Source of the DNA: JBHHYU01 sp046757725
GTDB taxonomy: Bacteria > Desulfobacterota > Binatia > UBA9968
Direction of reading: 5' to 3'
Assembly: GCA_046757725.1 (NCBI GenBank)
Contig: JBHHYU010000001.1
Span: forward strand, 46,026 to 110,025
Length of the DNA stretch: 64,000 nucleotides
Shown here: piece by piece, positions 16,316-25,395 of the stretch
Layout: every line of letters begins with the position of its first letter
Numbering within the stretch: the first letter of the stretch is position 1
Notes under the pieces: generated by a model
Told to the model about the DNA's origin: nothing
The model's input: only the letters and a program-made list of their open reading frames with translations
The model's database searches: none
Position numbers and translations under genes: made by a program

Positions 16316-16690
16316 TTACCCTTGGTTACAGATAGTCGAAAAAGAATAAGCCCTGCCGCCAGCGGATTTTATTAGTTCGCGCTCCCGTTTCAGCAGAAAT
16401 TCTCGCATGTAATCAGGATCAAAGCCTAGGAAGTCGCAGATATTGGTGAAAGAGAAGAGCCAGTCCGTACTTTTATCACCAATCCACTGAATAGCATTCT
16501 GGTAGAGATCACTACACGAGCTACTATTGCTTACCCGATGTTTCTCAAGGCACTCCACGGCGTCCTTAAGAATAGCGATCATAAGCCTTTTCTCCCCCTC
16601 TAGTTGGCGAGATAACCCGCTATTCCCATAGAATTGGGAAGGCAAATAGGCGTCTGGTTCTAGAATCTTTGCTAGAAAATCATCGTACAT
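16316..16690 (-). CDS. Conserved hypothetical protein (124 aa)
   Basis: A small acidic, soluble protein with no signal peptide. The pattern EGEKRLMIAILKDAVECLEKH in the first half and WIGDKSTDWLFSFTNICDFLGFDPDYMREFLLK in the second resembles a widespread uncharacterised family seen in Deltaproteobacteria and Nitrospirae-like genomes, in which a short W-[IL]-x(5)-W-x-F-S-F-x-N-[IV]-C-x-x-L-G-x-[DN]-P-x-Y-[LM]-R core recurs. Function unknown. The ATG at 16690 is preceded by a GGGTGAT-type ribosome site. The gene is convergent with the M48 gene. Confidence 0.65.
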   Translation of the reverse strand: MYDDFLAKILEPDAYLPSQFYGNSGLSRQLEGEKRLMIAILKDAVECLEKHRVSNSSSCSDLYQNAIQWIGDKSTDWLFSFTNICDFLGFDPDYMREFLLKRERELIKSAGGRAYSFSTICNQG

Positions 16691-16837
16691 AGGATCACCC
16701 TAACCAAACAAATCTGATAATGATCAATAAAATCAAATAGCACAAACTCCCTGAAATTACAAGGAAATTGTACTTTGGAAGGATCAAAGAGCTCACCACT
16801 GAGGCAAACTCTTTAGTGAAATTAGGGGGTTATGGTA

Positions 16838-17545
16838 TCAAAGGTCATCCATGATCCTAGCCAGTTTAGCCTTGGCTAAGTAATGATCCCAGATCTTTTG
16901 GACCACTGGGGGACGCCGTCGACCTTTGGCCACCCTATGAACCTCATCCTCGGTGTAAAAGCGGACCGGTCCTAAAAGCGATGCAGAGTATAGTCTTTTA
17001 GCGCTTTCCTCCAAGTCGATGCAAGCCATAAACGTCCACTCGATTGACTGACCTGCGACAAGAGAACCGTGCCCGCGCAGGATCACGGCGTCGCCACCAC
17101 CCAGGGTTCTGGCGACCTCGTCCCCCTGTTCGTTGGTGTGGATCAAAGCAGGGTCGAGGTGTACAGGAATTGAGCCAGGGCCAAACAAGGCTCCCGTGTT
17201 TGAGGCAGGGATAAGTGGTCGATCAGCCATGCTTAAGATCACCACCATGCGGTTATGAAGATGAGCTAAGCTCTCTACGTCTTTTCTGAAGTGGTAGGTG
17301 CGAGTATGCATGGGAAGCTCCGAGGGGAGATCCCACTTTCCTTCCACACGTCTCCCGTTCAAGTCAAATGTCAAGATGTCCTCTGGAGTTACCCGCGCCC
17401 GGCTTATAGGATGTGGGTTGATCAGAAATCGCTCCGTACCCGGTATTCTCACGCTGATATGGCCACTGTAATCAATCAGCTCTGCAAGAAAGAGCATGCG
17501 GCAGGCCATAGCGACCTTCCTTTTTAGGTCATCCATTTCCGCCAT
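16838..17545 (-). CDS. Class II aldolase/adducin family protein
   Basis: A 235-residue class II aldolase/adducin-fold protein, the family of fuculose-phosphate aldolase, ribulose-phosphate 4-epimerase and MtnB. Motifs: SGHISVRIPGTERFLINPH, the LAHLHNRMVVILSM segment with two zinc His, and DAVILRGHGSLVAG with the third His. The Glu seen as catalytic in FucA (usually near SELPMH) is present in LPSELPMHTRTY. Substrate unknown. A sigma70-like promoter (17579-17608) lies upstream, divergent from the M3 peptidase gene. Confidence 0.82.
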   Translation of the reverse strand: MAEMDDLKRKVAMACRMLFLAELIDYSGHISVRIPGTERFLINPHPISRARVTPEDILTFDLNGRRVEGKWDLPSELPMHTRTYHFRKDVESLAHLHNRMVVILSMADRPLIPASNTGALFGPGSIPVHLDPALIHTNEQGDEVARTLGGGDAVILRGHGSLVAGQSIEWTFMACIDLEESAKRLYSASLLGPVRFYTEDEVHRVAKGRRRPPVVQKIWDHYLAKAKLARIMDDL

Positions 17546-17578
17546 GGGAATTCTCCTTTTGTACGATCACTGACTTGT

Positions 17579-17608
17579 GCTATACCGCCCAATCTGCGAG
17601 GCTGTCAA
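17579..17608 (-). promoter_or_regulatory. Predicted promoter of the class II aldolase gene
   Basis: On the minus strand TTGACA (17608-17603), an 18 nt spacer and TATAGC (17584-17579). Confidence 0.45.
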
Positions 17609-17671
17609 CGCTTACTTTCATCCTCGTTACAGACAAGAACTTTATTACCTAAAGTGATAGAAAGGATTTTG

Positions 17672-19474
17672 ATGATGACCAATAGCGCCGAAGGTATCCG
17701 ATGGGACTTGAGCGATCTCTTCTCCTCTTATGATGACCCACAGATTGACGCGACCTTGACCAACTGTCGTGTTCGTGCAGAGTCTTTCTCCCGCCAATAC
17801 CGAAATACAATCAATCTCCCCGGAGGCCCTGCCCCAGAGCTTCTCCTTCAAAGGATTAAGGAATTAGAAGAGATCCAAGATGCATTGAGCCGGGTGGCCA
17901 GCTATGCAAGCCTTCTCTATTCGGCGGATTCCTTGAGGCCTGAGTACCGGGTTCTGGAGCAGAAAGTTGAGCAGCGAGTAACCGAGGTGAGAAATCTGCT
18001 CCTCTTTTTTGAACTAGAATGGCTGGAGCTTGGTGAAGAGACGGCAGAACGAATCATCCATGATCCAGCTTTGAAATCCTACAGTCATTATCTCAAGAGT
18101 CTCCGCCGTTTTCGGCCTCACCGACTTTCCGAGCCAGAGGAAAAAATTATCAATGAGAAGGATAATACGGGGCGAAACGCCTTCGGCCGCCTCTTCTCGG
18201 AGATCACCTCGGCGCTGACCTTTTCTCTGGAAAGGGAGGGAGTGAGAATAGAGTTAACTTTGAGCGAGATCTTGGCGCTTCTCCACGAGCCTGATCGGGA
18301 ACTGAGACGCAAAGCTATGGAGGAGGTATTTCAGGAACTCTCTCATCATGGCCAGAACCTGACTTTCATCTACAATACGCTCATACAGGATCATCTAACG
18401 ATGGACCGACTGCGGCATTATTCCGGCCCGATGGTAGAGCGCCATCTCACCAACGAGATCGATGCGGAGGCCGTGGGTCAGATGATGGAGGTGACTGAGG
18501 CGAATTACGGAATCGCTCAGGACTACTTCCGCCTCAAGGCGCGCCTGCTCAACCTTCCACGCCTCGCCCTTTACGACCAGTATGCGCCTGTAGTAGGAGA
18601 GCTGGCCCCTTTTACTTTTCTTCAAGCCCAGCAGATGATCCTCGAAGCCTTTGACGCCTTCGCACCGGCTTTTCGTTCCATTGCCGCCGAGTTTTTCAGC
18701 AAACGTTGGATTGATGCGGAGATCCGTAAGGGCAAACGGGGCGGAGCCTTCTGTGCCTCACCTTCGCCTCGCCTTCATCCCTATATTTTGTGCAACTACA
18801 CTGACAACCTAAGGGACGTTATGACAGTGGCCCATGAGCTGGGCCATGGTCTGCACGGTTGCCTTAGTAGGAAGCAAAGCTTTTTTAACTACGAAACACC
18901 GCTGACGACGGCAGAGACGGCATCGGTGTTCGGGGAGATGCTGGTATTCGACTTTCTGGTGGAACACCAAACCGACTCTCAAGTGCGGATCGCCCTAATT
19001 GCCGGCAAAATTGAGGACGCTTTTGCCACCGTTTTTCGGCAGAATGTCCTGACCCGGTTCGAAGAGGCGGTATTCTCGAAGCGAGTCGCAGGAAGATTGA
19101 CGCCCCAGCAAATCGGTGACCTTTGGATAGAAGCCAATAAGCCATACTACGGTGACGCAGTGGAGATGCCTGAAGGGTACCGCTGGGGATGGTCCTATAT
19201 TCCTCACTTCATCCACAGTCGCTTTTATTGTTACAGCTACGTCTTTGGCCAGCTCTTGGTCCTTTCCCTCTACCAAATGTATCGGGAACAAGGAAAAAGT
19301 TTTGTCGCTAAATACCTGGCCCTTCTTGAGGCGGGGGGATCGGACAGTCCCCAGAACCTCTTAAAGGCCCTTGGAGTCGACCTTCATGATCCCGGGTTCT
19401 GGGGGAAAGGGTTTGATGAGATCCAGAGACTGGTCAAAAGGGTTGAGCAGCTAGCTGGACAAGTCGGCCAGTAA
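17672..19474 (+). CDS. M3-family oligoendopeptidase (PepF-like)
   Basis: A ~600-residue zinc oligopeptidase of family M3. The N-terminal helical PepF-type region (IRWDLSDLFSSYDDPQI, then long helices) is followed by the catalytic domain with TVAHELGHGLHG (HExxH, about 387-391), the third ligand Glu in TTAETASVFGEML (about 415) and the late substrate-binding Y-x(n)-Y region WGWSYIPHFIHSRFYCYSYVFGQLL. Length is typical (560-620). It degrades short cytoplasmic peptides. The start at ATG 17672 is chosen over the GTG at 17654 because GAAAGGA precedes it. It is convergent with the amidohydrolase gene. Confidence 0.92.
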   Translation: MMTNSAEGIRWDLSDLFSSYDDPQIDATLTNCRVRAESFSRQYRNTINLPGGPAPELLLQRIKELEEIQDALSRVASYASLLYSADSLRPEYRVLEQKVEQRVTEVRNLLLFFELEWLELGEETAERIIHDPALKSYSHYLKSLRRFRPHRLSEPEEKIINEKDNTGRNAFGRLFSEITSALTFSLEREGVRIELTLSEILALLHEPDRELRRKAMEEVFQELSHHGQNLTFIYNTLIQDHLTMDRLRHYSGPMVERHLTNEIDAEAVGQMMEVTEANYGIAQDYFRLKARLLNLPRLALYDQYAPVVGELAPFTFLQAQQMILEAFDAFAPAFRSIAAEFFSKRWIDAEIRKGKRGGAFCASPSPRLHPYILCNYTDNLRDVMTVAHELGHGLHGCLSRKQSFFNYETPLTTAETASVFGEMLVFDFLVEHQTDSQVRIALIAGKIEDAFATVFRQNVLTRFEEAVFSKRVAGRLTPQQIGDLWIEANKPYYGDAVEMPEGYRWGWSYIPHFIHSRFYCYSYVFGQLLVLSLYQMYREQGKSFVAKYLALLEAGGSDSPQNLLKALGVDLHDPGFWGKGFDEIQRLVKRVEQLAGQVGQ

Positions 19475-19627
19475 TGGCAGTGTCTTCTTCGGATACTCTC
19501 TCCCCCATGAAAGGGGGGTGGGGCCAGTGGGCTTATTACAGTGGCTTCGGGAGATTCTCAAGTGCGGGCTGACACCGGGTCGTTCGGGTCATTTTGACTT
19601 CTCGGCTGCTGACCCTAAAAAGGTCAA

Positions 19628-21070
19628 TCAACTCATTTTGAACGAGGGTGGTATAACTTCGTCTACACCTTTTCCTGCCCAGTGCCATTTGGGGACACTC
19701 GCCCACACCTCTTCTCCCTTGGCTTGAACCTTCTCCAGTAGTTCGTCTTCGTTTAGCCGAAGATATTTGCCGTTGTCGACTAGGGTTTCTCCATCAACAA
19801 TAACCGTTCGCACGTCCCGGCTCACCGCGGTTTCCACTAAGGATCTGATTGGATCTCGGATCGCCCCGAAGGCAATGTCTTTGAGATTGATAATACTGAT
19901 ATCTGCCTTCGCCCCTTTTTGGAGTCTTCCTAAATCGGTTCGCCCGAGCATTTTTGCGCCACCCAAAGTCGCTGCGTTAAATACGTCTCTCGGGTGCCCC
20001 GCAGTAAAGGTCTTGTCGGCAACGCGTGAGGCAACTGCGGCGTAGCGCATATCCGAGACGATGTCTTTGGGGAATGTGTCGGTGCCTATGCCCATGTTAA
20101 TACCGGCCTTCAAATACTTGTCGAAGGATTCCATGGTGATGCCGAGCTTGAGGTACTTCAGGGGACTGTAAGCAACCGAGGCGCCGGAGTCGGCTATGAT
20201 CTTGAGGTCGTCTCCGTAGGGATAGGCAAGCCAACTATGGCCACTGATGAAGATACAGTGGGAGAGTGAAACTTCCGGGTCAAGAAAACCGATTTTTTTA
20301 AGTAGCTCGATCGGCGTGCAGCGGTGGAGGCGCATGACCGTGTGGAATTCAAACAAATTGATCGTCGCGTGGATCTGCACGCGCACGCCGACCTCCTTGG
20401 CGGCTTTTCGGGTTGCCTTTAATAGCTCCGGCGTGCAGGAATCAACATGGCCTGGAAACAGCATGGTGTTCATGCGCCCGTTGCACGCACAGTTAAATCT
20501 CTTGGCAAACTCGACAGCCTTTTTCAGACCCTCGCTTCCCCGCGCCTCGTCCCAATCATATTCCAACCGTCCTTCACGATCATGGAAGAAGCTCACATTC
20601 TTGTAGCTTGGCCCGGTGGTGCAGCGGATGCCGACCTGATCCACCATGTCGACATATCGCTCCGGCTCTCGCCCCGGTCCACCGACCTCATAGGTCGTCG
20701 TCACACCGCTTTTTAATACATGGATCAGGGAAAAACGTTGCCCGATGTCAACGTCCTTTAAATGAGCATGCTTTGCCCCTTCGCGAGTCGGCCCTCCATG
20801 AGCCAGGTAGTTGGAAGCAAAAAAATCATTCTTTGTTGAATCACTGAGAAGATAGTCGCCGGCATTGATGCCGGAGTGAAAATGGGTATCGATGAAGCCG
20901 GGCGACACGAGGCAACCTCGGGCGTCAATTTTCTTGTCCACCGGATCGGAGAAGGCTTTGCCCACAAAAAGGATCCGATCTTTTTCGAAGACGACCACAC
21001 CATTCCTGAATACTTCATGCTCCTTGCCGTTAAATCCGACGACATAGCTGCCTTGAATGAGAGTTTTCAT
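19628..21070 (-). CDS. Amidohydrolase-superfamily protein (AtzA/chlorohydrolase-like)
   Basis: A 480-residue metal-dependent amidohydrolase. First ligands in GFIDTHFHSGIN (HxH, about 60-62), a later His in RVQIHATINLFEFHTVMRLH, another in LSHCIFISGH, and the Asp in GIGTDTFPKDI. The N- and C-terminal strands form the usual small beta-sandwich (NGVVVFEKDRILFVGKA; VDGETLVDNGKY). The pattern fits mononuclear deaminase/dechlorinase members (TrzA/AtzA/guanine-deaminase type), but the substrate is unknown. It is the most downstream of three minus-strand genes (M24-like protein, epimerase-like protein, amidohydrolase) that may form one catabolic operon. Confidence 0.83.
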   Translation of the reverse strand: MKTLIQGSYVVGFNGKEHEVFRNGVVVFEKDRILFVGKAFSDPVDKKIDARGCLVSPGFIDTHFHSGINAGDYLLSDSTKNDFFASNYLAHGGPTREGAKHAHLKDVDIGQRFSLIHVLKSGVTTTYEVGGPGREPERYVDMVDQVGIRCTTGPSYKNVSFFHDREGRLEYDWDEARGSEGLKKAVEFAKRFNCACNGRMNTMLFPGHVDSCTPELLKATRKAAKEVGVRVQIHATINLFEFHTVMRLHRCTPIELLKKIGFLDPEVSLSHCIFISGHSWLAYPYGDDLKIIADSGASVAYSPLKYLKLGITMESFDKYLKAGINMGIGTDTFPKDIVSDMRYAAVASRVADKTFTAGHPRDVFNAATLGGAKMLGRTDLGRLQKGAKADISIINLKDIAFGAIRDPIRSLVETAVSRDVRTVIVDGETLVDNGKYLRLNEDELLEKVQAKGEEVWASVPKWHWAGKGVDEVIPPSFKMS

Positions 21071-21100
21071 AGCGGGTCCTCTCCTTTTTCCGTTTTCTTC

Positions 21101-22057
21101 TTAGTAGATGCCATGCCGTGCCCAGTTTATGTAATGTTCCACCCCGCGGTAGGCATCGTATTCCGGCACAAAACCCGTCTCTTCCCGAATCCGGGAAATA
21201 TCCAGAGAGGCATTGATATCCATGGGGGTTTTAGTCGAGGTCAACGGTCCTGATTTGTCACCTAGTTGGATTGCTGCCTCAGGCAGGATTCTTCCGATTG
21301 CATCGGCAAACTGGCTAATGCTCACCAGACTGCCGAAACCGACGTTGTAAATTCGATGGTGCAACATCGGGGCCTTCAGCAGCAGGACAAGTCCCCGGGC
21401 TGCATCCTTGACATAGATAAAATCATGGGCTTCAGCCGGATCGTACTGCTCCAATGCCGTCGGGATTCCATTGACAGCATTGGCCAGCATGAGTCCCGGA
21501 AGGTTCCGGATGCCCTGATACAGTGGTCCGTAAAGACGGCTCAGCCGGACCGAGATGACTTCCAGGCCATGCTCTTTACCGTACATAAGGCAGATAATTT
21601 CCCCGGCTTTTTTGGTTCCAGGAATGAAACGGTCCGAGGTAATAAACAACTTTTCTTCTTCCTTAAAAGGCGTCGTGTCCGGCATTCCTTGATATACGGC
21701 TTCCGAACTGATGAAGATCACCCTTTTAATCGCGGCGCGGTGCGCGGCTTCCAGCACATTGATGGTTCCGGTGATATTCACTTCCATAGCCTGGAAAAGA
21801 GGCGTATTCCCCTTTTCGGAACGAATCGCCGCATGGACAATGCTCTTCACACCGAATTCCCGGATCGTTTGAGAAACGTTTTCTAGGGAGGTTATGTCGA
21901 GCGGGGTGACTTTAAGAGACTTGTTTACAAAGGGAACCAGGAGGGGAGGGACTTCACTTTTGCGATTGCTTGTCAGCAGAACACTTTCCCCGCGATCACA
22001 GAGGAGCTTCGCTAAATTAACTCCGAGAAACCCCAGACCGCCTGTGATCATGATCAT
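21101..22057 (-). CDS. NAD-dependent epimerase/dehydratase-like protein, catalytic Tyr not conserved
   Basis: A 318-residue extended SDR. The Rossmann motif TGGLGFLG (about 5-12) and the VIFISSEAVYQG strand are normal. The active-site segment that normally reads Y-G-x-[ST]-K-x-x-x-E reads FIPGTKKAGE here: Lys is kept but Tyr is replaced by Ile. A nearby Tyr (AVYQG) is not at the usual spacing. The protein may therefore bind NAD(P) without classical epimerase chemistry, or use a shifted acid. It lies 30 nt upstream of the amidohydrolase gene and 45 nt downstream of the M24-like gene. Confidence 0.75.
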   Translation of the reverse strand: MIMITGGLGFLGVNLAKLLCDRGESVLLTSNRKSEVPPLLVPFVNKSLKVTPLDITSLENVSQTIREFGVKSIVHAAIRSEKGNTPLFQAMEVNITGTINVLEAAHRAAIKRVIFISSEAVYQGMPDTTPFKEEEKLFITSDRFIPGTKKAGEIICLMYGKEHGLEVISVRLSRLYGPLYQGIRNLPGLMLANAVNGIPTALEQYDPAEAHDFIYVKDAARGLVLLLKAPMLHHRIYNVGFGSLVSISQFADAIGRILPEAAIQLGDKSGPLTSTKTPMDINASLDISRIREETGFVPEYDAYRGVEHYINWARHGIY

Positions 22058-22102
22058 AGCCCACCTCGTGAGATGCCGGGGAGCAATCTGGGCACGCAGA
22101 AG

Positions 22103-23212
22103 TCACAGGACAATCAACTCATCTCCCACTTGGTTTAACCTCAGATTGTTCTTCTCGGTGATCAAGTAAGTCTCGCCCCAGAGAAGTGAGCTTTTTCCTT
22201 TTCCAGGGCAGGGGTGAACGATAAAAACCATGCCAGGAACAATTTCGGTATCATTTTTTGGTGAAGGCCGATCCTCGACCATATCGATGCCTACGATGTG
22301 GCCGTAAATCGGGATGTAGTCCAGACCCGATCTCTTTATGGACTCTTCCATCACGGCCATAGGCTTGGAAACCTTGAAGCCGGGCTTCAAGTATTTGAGG
22401 GCTTCCTTGATTGCTCGGAGAGAGGCCTGATGCATTTTTACCAGCATTTTGTCGGGCTTCCCCAAGGAAACAGCTCTGGCTAATTGAGTCCAGTACCCTC
22501 CGTAGCAAGCTGTCAGTTCTATAAAAACCATCCCTTTGTTGCCTATCTTTCTTCCCGAGGGAGGGTAGGCATCGATCTTGGGCCCCTGTGAAATGATATT
22601 GAAGGTTTTTTCTACCCCACGGCTCTTGAGCAGGTAGTCCATGTGTGCGACAACTTCCCATTCCGTCTTCCCTGATTTTATGTGCTTTATGCCTTGTCTG
22701 AAGGCCAGATCTACGAGGCCAGCCGACCTCTTGACCAAGCGGACCTCCTCAGATGTCCTGTAGGCCCGCAACTGTTTTAAAAGCAGACCAAACTCAACCA
22801 ACCGCAGCTCCGGGAAAGACTCTGCAATCTTCTCACCCCACAGGAATGGGAACCGATCCAGCCCATCGATTCCCACTGTCGAATGATCCAGATGCTTCTC
22901 TTCCAGGATTTCCAGCAGAGTTTGAAAAAAATTAGAACTCAGCCTCACGTCATCGACCCAGGAATATTTTTTCGCCCTCATGGTCTGGAATCTCGATTCC
23001 ACGAGCATGATTGGTTGCTCCTGTGCGTTTCTAAAGAAGATGAGAACCAGAGGGATGTTTATATTGGGAAAATCGGTGAGAAAGCGAAAACCGGCTCCAT
23101 CGCCTCGGATCGCACTGGAACCCCGTAGAAGCACAGCGTCCACGGATTGTTCCTTCATCCGTTGTCGCAGCGATTGATAGCGCCTCTCTTTCTCTCGGTT
23201 AGAAAGGAACAT
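22103..23212 (-). CDS. M24 (pita-bread fold) family protein with degenerate metal site
   Basis: A 369-residue creatinase/aminopeptidase-P-like protein: N-terminal creatinase_N domain (about 1-140), then the pita-bread domain. Of the five metal ligands of true metallo-M24 enzymes, the first Asp position reads Glu (FIELTACYGGYW), the second Asp reads Gln (WTQLARA), and the first Glu reads His in GMVFIVHPCPGKG. A His in IYGHIVG and the last Glu in LWGETYLITE remain. Loss of ligands is known in creatinase, so a non-metal hydrolase or lyase is more likely than a Xaa-Pro peptidase. Compare the intact paralogue at 52021-53223. It is first in a putative three-gene operon. Confidence 0.75.
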   Translation of the reverse strand: MFLSNREKERRYQSLRQRMKEQSVDAVLLRGSSAIRGDGAGFRFLTDFPNINIPLVLIFFRNAQEQPIMLVESRFQTMRAKKYSWVDDVRLSSNFFQTLLEILEEKHLDHSTVGIDGLDRFPFLWGEKIAESFPELRLVEFGLLLKQLRAYRTSEEVRLVKRSAGLVDLAFRQGIKHIKSGKTEWEVVAHMDYLLKSRGVEKTFNIISQGPKIDAYPPSGRKIGNKGMVFIELTACYGGYWTQLARAVSLGKPDKMLVKMHQASLRAIKEALKYLKPGFKVSKPMAVMEESIKRSGLDYIPIYGHIVGIDMVEDRPSPKNDTEIVPGMVFIVHPCPGKGKSSLLWGETYLITEKNNLRLNQVGDELIVL

Positions 23213-23559
23213 ACCTCCCCCCTCTGACTTCTTATCGTGCCTCGCAGTTTTTTAGAGAACCGGTCTTAGACATCCCATGTAATCAATGGCTTCATGCCTT
23301 CGATAAAGCGCCCTTTCTGGTAGGTCATGCATCTTTCCTATAATCATGTACGGAACGGAATCAAAAGCGGCACTACGATTTCATCAGCCGAGAAAATACG
23401 GGTGAAAACTCAAGGTAAGCAACATCGCGTTATGGTTGGGGAGGCTGTGTAAAAGAATGGATTCCGAGCTTTACCGTTGAAAAAAACTAAGCTGCCGACT
23501 GAAACGGGCTCCTGTCTTTCGACCCGGAGTCACTGAATCGCCCACTGAGGAAAGGATTT

Positions 23560-23982
23560 TTAGGGCTCGCGGGCCTGCAGAACCTCTCCGGCAAAGTTGG
23601 TTACCCGATCCAACCGGATAACGACCGCCGCGCCTTTGCACTCCGGATCCTTCTCCATCTCCGGCTTGACCACCCTTGCCATGACCTGTTCTCTGATGGG
23701 CCCGCTCTGATGAACCGTGGCCGTGCCATGGAATCTCCAGGCGAGCCGGGCACCGGCGTTTCTAAAGAGCACAACAACATGCGGGTTCTCTGAGAGGTTT
23801 TTGGCATGTTGTCGACGTGTACGCTCCCAGTAGGCTAGAGATTGGTTGTCGAACACCATCATACTACCCTTGTATCCGATATCGGGTTCTCCGCCAGCTG
23901 AGCCCGTGGCGATAAGGCAAGGACACTTATTAGCCAGGGCGTTGTCGACCGCTTCGCGCATCTCGTCTGTTAGAGCAATCAT
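23560..23982 (-). CDS. Pyridoxamine-5'-phosphate-oxidase-like (FMN-binding split barrel) protein
   Basis: A ~140-residue FMN-binding split-barrel protein: LTDEMREAVDNALANKCPCLIATGSAGGEPDIGYKGSMMV at the start, then WERTRRQHAKNLSENPHVVVLFRN and AWRFHGTATVHQ strands, which are the standard PNPOx-like pattern. It probably uses FMN or F420 in a small-molecule reduction; not PdxH itself, since its C-terminal domain is missing. The ATG at 23982 replaces a TTG at 24018. The 23213-23559 stretch upstream of its 3' end holds nothing I can identify. Confidence 0.78.
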   Translation of the reverse strand: MIALTDEMREAVDNALANKCPCLIATGSAGGEPDIGYKGSMMVFDNQSLAYWERTRRQHAKNLSENPHVVVLFRNAGARLAWRFHGTATVHQSGPIREQVMARVVKPEMEKDPECKGAAVVIRLDRVTNFAGEVLQAREP

Positions 23983-24050
23983 GTGCGCGATACTATGAAA
24001 GGAAGGATATAAAGTCAAGCCCGGCTGACAGGATTCGGTGCATTCGCCTT

Positions 24051-24803
24051 TTATACCGGCCAGCTTTCCAGGCGGTAGGCTTGATCCCAGAAGAGAAGCT
24101 CATAACGGCTGCTGAGGATAAAATGGGAGAGCATAACCTGTTTCTCCGCGCGTCCGGCCATGCCCCCCAAATGATCCATTAATTGCATTTGCTCTCGCAC
24201 CGGCCGCCAATAATCTTCGGTGGCGTACGTCTCGATCCATTCACGGTATATTTTTGGACTCCTAGGGCGTTGTTTGTAGAGTCTCTTTCCAACCTCCCCA
24301 TAGATCCAATAGCAGGGGAGCACAGCTGCAACGATCTCCCCCAAGCTTCCGCCTCGGGCTACCGCTTGCAGATGCCCGGTATAGGCTTCAGTGATGGGCC
24401 CCTTGGGTATGCTGTCGAGTTGCTTTTGGGAAAGCCCTAACTTCTTTCCATATCCGGCATGAAAACTTCTTTCTACTTCGACAGCAATCAGGGCGTGGCG
24501 AGTAAAAATTTCTAAAGTCTTGAGATCCGGCGACTTGGCACCGCCCAGACACAGGACTTGGGCAAAGTCGAGGAGGTAGAGGTAGTCTTGGAGCATGAAA
24601 TAGGAAAAACGGCTCATGGGGAGGGTCCCAGCCTGAAGCTCCACGAGAAAGGGATGGGTATGGATGACACACCAGATTTTATCTGCCCGATGCCTTAGCT
24701 CTTCGCTGAAACGTTTTCCCGCCTTATAAGCTGCCCTGCCCGAAACCCTGCCAGGCGCTTCGATTCTTGACCTTGGCTTTCCGATCGCAGAAGTTTTATT
24801 CAT
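24051..24803 (-). CDS. tenA: TenA/thiaminase II family protein
   Basis: A 250-residue all-helical TenA protein with an unusually long N-terminal extension (about 30 residues rich in Arg, Lys and Ser). Family features are FSEELRHRADKIWCVIHTHPFLVELQAGTLPMSRFSYFMLQDYLYLLDFAQVL, with the substrate-pocket Asp in QDYLYL, and the Y-x-x-W-I-x-x-Y near EWIETYATEDYW. The conserved active-site Cys of TenA (about residue 135 in B. subtilis) seems to lie at AVLPCYWIYGEVG. It hydrolyses thiamin breakdown products (aminopyrimidine salvage) or thiamin itself. It is not next to other thi genes, so a scavenging role is inferred. Confidence 0.82.
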   Translation of the reverse strand: MNKTSAIGKPRSRIEAPGRVSGRAAYKAGKRFSEELRHRADKIWCVIHTHPFLVELQAGTLPMSRFSYFMLQDYLYLLDFAQVLCLGGAKSPDLKTLEIFTRHALIAVEVERSFHAGYGKKLGLSQKQLDSIPKGPITEAYTGHLQAVARGGSLGEIVAAVLPCYWIYGEVGKRLYKQRPRSPKIYREWIETYATEDYWRPVREQMQLMDHLGGMAGRAEKQVMLSHFILSSRYELLFWDQAYRLESWPV

Positions 24804-24917
24804 GCCTTGTTTCCTTCTTGCAGTTTACGCAAATTCTTTCTATAACATACCGTCGTTGGGTTTTCACTCCGTTAGAGCCCTTGAAAAAGCTCAAGCCGGT
24901 GACAGAAAGGAAAAGGA

Positions 24918-25385
24918 ATGAAAAAGCAGATCCGCATGCGCGTCAACGGGAAACGAGTCGAATTAGAAGTACCGACCAACCGTCTTCTAGTGGACTGTCT
25001 ACGCTACGACCTGGGACTGACCGGGACCAAAGAAGGTTGCAGCGTCGGCGTCTGCGGGGCCTGTACAGTGCTGATGGACGGAGAGATGGTAAGCTCTTGC
25101 CTCGCCCTCGCCGTGTTCGCCGACGGTCACAAGATCATAACCGTCGAAGGGTTGGCCAAGAATGAGGAACTACTTCCGGTTCAGAAGAGCTTCATACGAT
25201 ACGGAGGATTTCAGTGCGGGATCTGTACTCCTGGCCAGGTAGTAGCGGCGAAGGCGTTGCTAGACGAGATCCCCAAGCCCAGCGAAGAGCAGATCAAGGA
25301 ATGGATGATGGGAAATCTTTGTCGCTGCACCGGCTATTACAAGATTATCGAGTCGATTAAAAAGGCGCACCAGTTCGCTAAATAA
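24918..25385 (+). CDS. coxS: Molybdenum hydroxylase small subunit, [2Fe-2S] protein (CoxS-like)
   Basis: A 155-residue two-cluster iron-sulfur subunit of the xanthine dehydrogenase/CO dehydrogenase family. The plant-ferredoxin-type cluster is at CSVGVCGACTVLMDG (about 42-56) and the C-terminal cluster at CGICTPGQ and CRCTGYYKII. The start has GAAAGGAAAAGG before the ATG. It carries electrons between the Mo cofactor subunit and the FAD subunit encoded next. Despite the name, real CO oxidation cannot be inferred; aldehyde, nicotinate or purine substrates are equally possible. It is first in a coxS-coxM-coxG cluster with no large subunit. Confidence 0.9.
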   Translation: MKKQIRMRVNGKRVELEVPTNRLLVDCLRYDLGLTGTKEGCSVGVCGACTVLMDGEMVSSCLALAVFADGHKIITVEGLAKNEELLPVQKSFIRYGGFQCGICTPGQVVAAKALLDEIPKPSEEQIKEWMMGNLCRCTGYYKIIESIKKAHQFAK

Positions 25386-25395
25386 GGACAAGAGC

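Noticed and set aside
19501..19520. CCCCC-ATGAAA-GGGGGG hairpin after the M3 peptidase gene
   Set aside because: No T-tract and a simple homopolymer stem; not convincing as a terminator.
23460..23560. Possible third, decayed element copy (CTTTACCGTTGAA and CCCACTGAGG)
   Set aside because: Only short, interrupted matches; no second terminus and no target duplication.
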